Positions 58,622 to 64,000 of a DNA stretch of 64,000 bases are shown here, one piece after another. The notes below the pieces were generated by a model. The model worked only from the letters and a program-made list of their open reading frames with translations. It ran no database searches and was not told the origin of the DNA. Within the stretch, counting starts at the first letter, position 1. Each line of letters starts with the position of its first letter. Position numbers and translations under genes: made by a program. The DNA is taken from contig CAVXOR010000004.1 of NCBI GenBank assembly GCA_963763475.1, positions 372,001-436,000 of the forward strand, given 5' to 3'. The stretch comes from AC-32 sp963763475. GTDB taxonomy: Bacteria > Actinomycetota > Thermoleophilia > Gaiellales > Gaiellaceae.

Positions 58622-58720
58622 TTTCCGTCAGCGTTGGACGCCTAAACCTGCCAACGGTTAGCGAAACCTCGTGCTGTTCGGCACCAAATGGCCCGCGAAC
58701 CCGCTTGCTACGGTCGCTGG

Positions 58721-59878
58721 ATGCGCCGTCTCGTCGTTCTGCTGAGCTCGATCGTCGCGCTCGACATCGCCTTTTTCGCTGCACTCGCGCCGCTGCTGCC
58801 GCACTTCGTCAGCGACTACGGGCTGTCGAAGGGCGCGGCCGGTGTGCTCTCGGCGAGCTACGCCGCGGGTGTGCTGGCCGCTTCCCTGCCGAGCGGACTC
58901 GCGGCCGCTCGTTACGGCCCGCGCCGCGCCGCGCTGGCCGGGGTCTCGCTGACTGCGGCCGCCAGCGTCGCCTTCGCGTTCGCCGGGAGCGCCTGGATGC
59001 TGGGCGGGGCGAGGCTGCTGCAGGGCGTCGGCAGCGCGTTGTCCTGGTCGGGAGCGCTCGCCTGGCTCGTGGCGGCGGCTCCTCGCGAGCGACGTGGCGC
59101 GCTGATCGGCACGACCATGGGCGCGGCGGTCTTCGGCGCCCTGCTCGGTCCCGTGATCGGCGCGATCGCGACCGTCGCAGGCGTGCGGGCGACCTTCACC
59201 GGAGTCGGGCTGATCGGCGTCGGGCTGGCGGCCTGGGTGGCGCTCACGCCCGGCGTGCCGGCCCAGCCGCAGCGCATGACGGAGCTCTTCCGGCGGGCCG
59301 ACCGCCGACTGCTCGGAGGGATGTGGCTGCTCGTGCTGCCGGCGCTGCTGTTCGGGGTCGTTGCCGTGCTCGTGCCGCTGCGCCTGCACGCCGAGGGCTG
59401 GGGCGGCGTGGCGATCGGAGCTGTCTTCCTGTTCACGGCCGCGATCGAGACGGTGCTCAACCCGCTGCTCGGGCGCTTCACCGACCGCCGCGGCTACATG
59501 CTGCCGGTGCGGATTGCGCTGGTCGGCTCGGCCGCGGTCTCGCTCGCCTTCGCCTGGACGACCTCGGCGGCAGTGGTCGCCGCACTCGTCGTGCTCGCGG
59601 GACTTGCCTACGGCGGCTTCTACACGCCGGGGATGACGCTCCTGACCGACGCCGCCGAGCGGCGCGGGATCTCGGCCGCGCTGGCGTTCGGGGCGATGAA
59701 CGGCGCCTGGGCGGCCGGCAACGTCGTCGGGCCGGCGTTCGGCGGCTGGCTGGCCGAGGTCGCCGGCGACGCGCTGCCGTACGTGCTGTTGGCGGCGGTC
59801 TGCCTGGCCAGCCTGCTGGCGACCGGCCGGGTCGCGCCGCGTCAGCTCCAGCCGAGCTCGCGCCCGAGCAGCCCGTAG
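58721..59878 (+). CDS. MFS transporter
   Basis: About 385 residues with 12 membrane helices. Typical segments are PLLPHFVSDYGLSKGAAGVL in helix 1/2, the loop SGLAAARYGPRRAALAG (the 2-3 loop signature) and RFTDRRGYMLPVRIALVG in the second half. Small-molecule efflux is likely from the family, but no substrate can be named. ATG 58721 is preferred to 58688, which would add a polar stretch. Its 3' end overlaps the opposing sulfotransferase gene by 37 bases. Confidence 0.9.
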   Translation: MRRLVVLLSSIVALDIAFFAALAPLLPHFVSDYGLSKGAAGVLSASYAAGVLAASLPSGLAAARYGPRRAALAGVSLTAAASVAFAFAGSAWMLGGARLLQGVGSALSWSGALAWLVAAAPRERRGALIGTTMGAAVFGALLGPVIGAIATVAGVRATFTGVGLIGVGLAAWVALTPGVPAQPQRMTELFRRADRRLLGGMWLLVLPALLFGVVAVLVPLRLHAEGWGGVAIGAVFLFTAAIETVLNPLLGRFTDRRGYMLPVRIALVGSAAVSLAFAWTTSAAVVAALVVLAGLAYGGFYTPGMTLLTDAAERRGISAALAFGAMNGAWAAGNVVGPAFGGWLAEVAGDALPYVLLAAVCLASLLATGRVAPRQLQPSSRPSSP

Positions 59879-60693
59879 AGCCGGCGGTTCGGCTCCTCGA
59901 ACGCCGCCGCCAGCCTCGCGCGCGTCTCGGGCTTCATCGGCTCGTACTCCCGCTCGTAGACGCGCGGGTACGACTCGAGCCGGTGCGGCGGCGCCCCGAG
60001 GAACTCCAGCACCCGCGCGTGGGTCTCCGCGGGCTCGGCGGCGAGGTCGTCGCTCGGCACGATCAGCAGCTGCTCGCGCGTGAAGGCGTCCAGCCAGCGC
60101 TCGAGCTGCTCGGCATAGCGGCCTCGCGCCTGGTAGGTGTGGCTCCACCACTCGCGGCTGAAGTAGCGCGGGTCGGCCAGCATGCGCTCCTCCTCCCCGC
60201 GCAGCCGCTCATCCTCCGCGGCCAGCGCCTCCTCGAACGAGAGCGGCTCGCGCCCGAGCGCGACCTCGTGGTTGTAGTGCGAGAGCGCGCGGTCGACCGG
60301 GTTCCTGACCAACGCCACGAGTCGCGCCGCGGGAACGACGGCGCGGACGCGCTGCGGTGCCAGCGGGTGGAAGAGGTAGCTGGGACTCGCCTCGCCGACG
60401 AGCTTGCCGCGCGTACGTGCCCTGTTCGGGAAGTTGCCGCGATACCAGGCCTCGCCGCGGGCGTAGTGCCGGTCGAAGTAGCTGACCTCCTTCCACGACG
60501 GCCCGGTGATCGATGGGTGGCGGCGAAGGTACGAGTAGAGCGCGGTCGTGCCGGCTTTCTGCGCGCCGAGGATCAGGAAGTCGGGCAGCGGCCGCGCGGC
60601 CGACGTGAGCCGGCCGTACGTCCAGACCACGTTGCGCAACACCGCGCGGACAGGGTCCGGCAGCGTCGGGACGAGCTCGGCGAGGCCGCTCAA
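59842..60693 (-). CDS. PAPS-dependent sulfotransferase
   Basis: A 283-residue sulfotransferase of the heparan-N-sulfotransferase-like type. PDFLILGAQKAGTTALYSYL is the 5'-phosphosulfate loop and LVALVRNPVDRALSHYNHE the 3'-phosphate site. WKEVSYFDRHYARGEAWYRG contains the usual catalytic-side motif. It transfers sulfate from PAPS to a carbohydrate or other hydroxyl group. It overlaps the upstream amidotransferase-like gene by 4 bases. Confidence 0.92.
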   Translation of the reverse strand: MSGLAELVPTLPDPVRAVLRNVVWTYGRLTSAARPLPDFLILGAQKAGTTALYSYLRRHPSITGPSWKEVSYFDRHYARGEAWYRGNFPNRARTRGKLVGEASPSYLFHPLAPQRVRAVVPAARLVALVRNPVDRALSHYNHEVALGREPLSFEEALAAEDERLRGEEERMLADPRYFSREWWSHTYQARGRYAEQLERWLDAFTREQLLIVPSDDLAAEPAETHARVLEFLGAPPHRLESYPRVYEREYEPMKPETRARLAAAFEEPNRRLYGLLGRELGWS

Positions 60694-61397
60694 CGGGCGG
60701 CGCGGTAGTCCCTGGCCTCGCGGACGAGCGCCTCGAAGAGCCGCAGGTCCTCCCCCGCCTCCGGGTGCCAGAGCACGCCGAGCGTGAAGCGCCGCGATGG
60801 ATCCTCCAGCGCCTCGATCGTGCCGTCGTCGGCGCGCGCCGACTCGCGCAGGCCTTCGCCGAGGCGGCCGAAGCCCTGGTGGTGGTGCGACTTGACCGGC
60901 GCGTGCTCGCCGATCAGCTCGCCGAGCCTCGTCTCCGGCTCGACCGCCACGTCGTGCTCGGCGAACTGGCCCGGCACCTGCTTGTGCTTCTCGTCGCCGA
61001 CGACCTCGGGGAGGTGCTGGACAAGGTCGCCCCCGAGCGCGACGTTCAGGATCTGCGAGCCGCGGCAGACGGCGAGCACCGGCATATCACGGGCGAGCGC
61101 GGCCTGCAGCAGCGCCAGCTCGCCACGGTCGCGTTCCTCGACGATTCCGGCCGTCGCCTCGTGCCGCTCCTGCCCGTAGGTGGCCGGATCGAGGTCGGAG
61201 CCGCCCGAGAAGACGACCCCGTCCAGCGCGTCGAGCGTCTCGTCGACCCCGTCGTCCGAGGGCGGCACCAGCAGCGCCCGGCCGCCGGCGCGCTCCACCG
61301 CCCGCACGTAGTGGGCCGGCACGAGCGCCGAGTCCTCCTCCCAGGCGCCGAAGCTCGCGCGCGTCAGGTACGTGGTGATCCCGATCAGCGGCCGCAT
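60690..61397 (-). CDS. Class I glutamine amidotransferase-like hydrolase (PuuD/peptidase C26 type)
   Basis: A 235-residue protein. It starts RPLIGITTYL, has VVFSGGSDLDPATYG, the catalytic Cys in VLAVCRGSQILNVALGG, and HPEAGEDL for the His-Glu pair. The family cleaves gamma-glutamyl bonds, for example in gamma-glutamyl-GABA. It is coupled to the sulfotransferase gene by a 4-base overlap and lies 12 bases from the TetR gene stop. Confidence 0.92.
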   Translation of the reverse strand: MRPLIGITTYLTRASFGAWEEDSALVPAHYVRAVERAGGRALLVPPSDDGVDETLDALDGVVFSGGSDLDPATYGQERHEATAGIVEERDRGELALLQAALARDMPVLAVCRGSQILNVALGGDLVQHLPEVVGDEKHKQVPGQFAEHDVAVEPETRLGELIGEHAPVKSHHHQGFGRLGEGLRESARADDGTIEALEDPSRRFTLGVLWHPEAGEDLRLFEALVREARDYRAAR

Positions 61398-61409
61398 CCG
61401 CCGAAGTCT

Positions 61410-61991
61410 CTAGCGGTACTGGGCGATCAGCAAGCGACCCATCGCCTGAGCCCGCTTGGCGGCCTGGGCGTCACCCTCGCCGGCGGCCACGATCGAGCCC
61501 TTCATCAGGATGTGCCAGGAATGCGCGAACTGCTCGGGATCGCTCAGGCCTGCCTCCGTCGCCAGCCGGCGGATGATCGAGCGGATGTTCCCCAGGTGCT
61601 CGGCGCTCGCCGAACCGATCCGGGACGTGCGGTCGTTCATCTCCAGCAGCACGTTGATGAACGAGCAGCCCTCGAAGTCCGTGCGCTGGAACCACTCGTC
61701 GAAGAGGTCGAAGATCGCCAGTAGCTGCTCCTCCGGGGTCTCGCCGCGACGGCGCGCCTCGGCCTCGACCCAGTCCTTCGTCCAGAGCTGCTCGCGCCGC
61801 TGCAGGAAGGCGAGCACGAGCTCGTCCTTCGAGGCGAAGTGCCGGTAGAGCGTCGCCTTGGCGACCTCGGCGCGCTTGATCACCTGGTCGATTCCGACCG
61901 CGCGGATGCCATGACGCGCGAAGAGCTCGTAAGCGCTGGCGAGGATTCGGTCGCGCGCGGCGACAGGCGATGGAGCGGCCGCTTGCGTCAC
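61410..61991 (-). CDS. TetR-family transcriptional regulator
   Basis: A 193-residue protein. The N-terminal HTH (RILASAYELFARHGIRAVGI, DQVIKRAEVAKATLYRHFAS) is the TetR signature; the C-terminal domain is of the type annotated for YcdC-like regulators. It is first on the minus strand before the amidotransferase and sulfotransferase genes and divergent from the phosphotransferase gene 42 bp away, so it may control either side. Confidence 0.92.
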   Translation of the reverse strand: MTQAAAPSPVAARDRILASAYELFARHGIRAVGIDQVIKRAEVAKATLYRHFASKDELVLAFLQRREQLWTKDWVEAEARRRGETPEEQLLAIFDLFDEWFQRTDFEGCSFINVLLEMNDRTSRIGSASAEHLGNIRSIIRRLATEAGLSDPEQFAHSWHILMKGSIVAAGEGDAQAAKRAQAMGRLLIAQYR

Positions 61992-62033
61992 TGGACCGAG
62001 TCTAGCGCCGGTTAGGTTTCCCAGGGTTGCGCG

Positions 62034-62906
62034 ATGCCGGTGTGGGACGCGGAAATCACGGTCGACGAGCCGCTCGTGCGGCGGCTGCTGGGCCAGTTCG
62101 AGCTCGACGGCGAGCTGCGCAAGCTTGCCGAGGGCTGGGACAACAGCGTCTGGGTCGTGGACGGGCGCTACGCCTTCCGCTTCCCGCGCCGCGAGGTCGC
62201 GATCCCGGGCTTCGAGCGCGAGCTCGCCGTGCTCCCGCGGCTGGCCCCGCAGCTGCCGCTACCCGTTCCGCGCCCCGCGTTCGTCGGCGAGCCGGCCGAG
62301 GGGTATCCGTGGCCCTTCTTCGGCGCCGAGCTGATCCCAGGGGTCGAGGCCGGCGTGGCCGAGGTGGACGACGAGGCGCGCCTCGAGGTGGCGCTGGAGC
62401 TGGCCGCCTTCCTGCGCGCCCTGCACGCCGTCGAGCTCGACGTCGAGCTGCCGCACGACCCGAACGGCCGCGAGGACATGCCGAAGCGCCTCGCTCTGGC
62501 GCGCGAAGAGCTCGGGGAGCTCGGGATCCCGGTCGCCGGGCCGCTCGAAGAGCTGCTTGCCGAGGCCGAGCTGCTTGCTCCTCCTGAGCCTCCGGTCCTG
62601 GCGCACGGCGACCTCCACTTCCGCCACCTGCTCGTCGAGAGTCGCTCGGCGAGCGGCGTGATCGACTGGGGCGACGTCTGCCTCGCCGACCCCGCGATCG
62701 ACCTGCCGCTGTACTGGAGCTTCGTGCCGCGCGAGGGGCGCCCGGCCTTCCTCGAGGCCTACGGACCGGTGAACGAGACACAGTTGCTGCGAGCTCGCGT
62801 GCTCTCGATCCAGCTCTGCTCCGTGCTGGCCCACTACGGCTACTCCGAGGACCAACCGGACCTCGCCCGCGCCGGACTCGACGGGCTCGAACGCACGCTG
62901 TCCTAG
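62034..62906 (+). CDS. Aminoglycoside phosphotransferase-like (APH) family protein
   Basis: A 290-residue kinase-fold protein. The catalytic loop is VLAHGDLHFRHLLVES, with GVIDWGDVCLADPAIDLP for the metal site. The N-lobe has EGWDNSVWVVDGRYAFRFPR. Many actinobacteria carry several such proteins with unknown small-molecule substrates. It ends 4 bases into the opposing ATPase gene. Confidence 0.9.
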   Translation: MPVWDAEITVDEPLVRRLLGQFELDGELRKLAEGWDNSVWVVDGRYAFRFPRREVAIPGFERELAVLPRLAPQLPLPVPRPAFVGEPAEGYPWPFFGAELIPGVEAGVAEVDDEARLEVALELAAFLRALHAVELDVELPHDPNGREDMPKRLALAREELGELGIPVAGPLEELLAEAELLAPPEPPVLAHGDLHFRHLLVESRSASGVIDWGDVCLADPAIDLPLYWSFVPREGRPAFLEAYGPVNETQLLRARVLSIQLCSVLAHYGYSEDQPDLARAGLDGLERTLS

Positions 62907-64000
62907 GCCAGGCCCGCGATCCACTCGGCGAAGAGCGGGTCGACGATCCCCTGCCTGCGCTCGTCGGCCTCGATCTCCGCCCGCGCGCCGAGGCGGTGCA
63001 GGGCCTTCTGCGCGCTCGGCTTGGTCAGCGCCAGCCGCTCGAGCACGGCCGCGCGGTAAGGGGAGCCCTCGCCGGCGATGATCGCGCGCAGAGTCTTCTG
63101 CTCCGCGGTGTCGAGCCCGCGCCACTGGGCCTCGAACTCCGGCTGCAGCTCGCGCGAGCGCCGCCGCGTGGGCACGCTCCCAGTCCTCGAGAGTCGCCGT
63201 GCCCTTCGGCTCGACCTCCTCCCAGAGCCGGTGCGCCAGCAGCATCGCCCGCTGCGGGTGGCCTTTCGCCGAGGCGAGCAGCGGGTTGAGCGCCTCGCCG
63301 ACCGAGCGCTTGCTCTCGCGAAACCGCTCGGCGACATAGGCGGCGAGATCGTCGTCGCGGAGCCGTCCGAGCCGCAGCGGCACGGCCGAGCCGTAGAGCG
63401 GCGCCTCCCTGTGCTCGAACAGCTGCTTCATCAGACCCGGCTCCGAGCCGGCGAAGACGTAGGAGGCGACCTCGCCCTGGAACTGGATGTGGCTGCGCAG
63501 GAGCCCTTCCAGCGAGGGCACCTTGCGCACGTCCTGGAACTCGTCGAGCGCGATGTAGGCGCGGAAGCCGCCGGACTCCTCGAGCCGCAGCGGCAGGTCG
63601 AGCAGCGCGTGCAGCGCCGGCAGCGGGTCGGTCTTCGGCTCCAGCTGCAGGCGGGCGCTGATCCCGAACGCCCCGAGGGAGAGGCCGAGGCCGGTCTTCT
63701 GCAGGAACTCCTCGACCCGGCCGCGGATCGCCCCGCGCAGCTCCTTCGCGTATGCCCGCTCGAAGCGGACGGCGACGTCGGCGATCGAGACGATCCCGTA
63801 GAGGTCGACCAGCACGGGCACGAGCCCCTCCTGGCGCTCCCCGTCCGCCAGGGCGCGACGCAGCAGGCTCGTCTTGCCGTACTTGCGCGGCGCGTACAGG
63901 CGGACGTAGTGGCCGCCGACGGCGTTCTTCAGCAGCGCCAGCGTCTCGTCGTCGCGATCGACGATCTGCTCGGGCTCGATCGGGCGCGAGTAGACGAATG
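62903..64000 (-). CDS. AAA-type ATPase (partial, frame break near 63155)
   Basis: The 5' end lies beyond the window. The visible N-terminal part reads FVYSRPIEPEQIVDRDDETL, then Walker A in LYAPRKYGKTSLLRRAL, Walker B-like AYIALDEFQDVRKVPS, and the sensor region SYVFAGSEPGLMK. The C-terminal part (ELQPEFEAQWRGLDTAEQKT, then ALTKPSAQKALHRLGARA, a winged helix) is in another frame; one surplus base in the GC run at 63150-63160 accounts for this. It is an archaeal-type ATPase of the ORC/Cdc6-like signalling group, function unknown. Confidence 0.8.

Noticed and set aside
58520..58687. A c-di-AMP (ydaO) riboswitch before the transglycosylase-like gene
   Set aside because: The position is right for the family, but the conserved GGGGGA and GAAUCC-type blocks could not be found by eye, so no call is made.

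Overview
The window is high-GC bacterial chromosomal DNA with actinobacterial features: ruvC-ruvA-ruvB, yebC, the pdxS/pdxT pair, the clpS-DUF2017 pair, a group 1 sigma factor, a transglycosylase/Rpf-like secreted protein, an ANTAR regulator and many GTG/TTG starts. The gene families and the style of the small secreted proteins suggest a soil Thermoleophilia-type actinobacterium (Gaiellales or Solirubrobacterales). This is inference; no rRNA is present to confirm it. At least three long genes carry one or two single-base frame breaks, which fits either a draft or metagenomic assembly or real gene decay.

Layout. 0-7 kb: an ArsR/START-domain pair with a twin-palindrome operator, ruvCAB, a GNAT enzyme, a frame-broken ANTAR regulator, a GAF histidine kinase, yebC and pdxT. 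7-18 kb: a receiver/GAF-PAS kinase pair with a StrB-like kinase, a secreted PASTA protein (frame-broken), hydrolases, a PAP2 phosphatase, a NUDIX enzyme and small membrane proteins. 18.5-27.5 kb: pdxS, then a tight plus-strand cluster (4-TM protein of unknown family, lysozyme/NlpC-like protein without signal peptide, cyclic-nucleotide-binding protein, flavoprotein, OsmC). This cluster converges on a minus-strand operon with a second copy of the same unknown membrane family, a phospholipase D-type enzyme and a secreted protein. 27.7-28.7 kb: gene debris and a tRNA-Lys 3' fragment.

28.7-38.1 kb: a respiratory module. It holds a cbb3-like oxidase subunit I, a CcoO-like protein carrying a second cytochrome c domain, four small proteins and a 1075-residue membrane protein resembling a second, degenerate heme-copper oxidase subunit. 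A divergent OmpR-type regulator and its membrane kinase follow. Tandem 11-bp repeats lie in front of the regulator and in front of a 46-residue gene after the kinase. The module is bracketed by 98-bp direct repeats, one next to the tRNA-Lys fragment, so it may be an integrated island.

38.4-52.8 kb: an accessory region of short, mostly secreted or unknown genes. It has a 1181-residue protein combining a PD40 propeller, FN3 domains, a GH5-type glycosidase and a degenerate cupredoxin domain. It also has a decayed DNA-binding/zinc-ribbon module, a tandem-repeat peptide gene (DVEGH units) and a duplicated small gene. An unnamed dispersed repeat of about 30 bp (core GGGCCAGCGTGCGGGAATG) occurs at 11 places between genes from 16.4 to 50.4 kb. 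52.9-64 kb: ordinary chromosomal genes (tRNA-CAU, YjbQ, DUF2017, clpS, phosphoesterase, nucleotidyltransferase, epimerase, sigma factor, Rpf-like protein, MFS, sulfotransferase, class I amidotransferase, TetR, aminoglycoside-kinase-like protein) and a frame-broken ATPase cut by the window edge.
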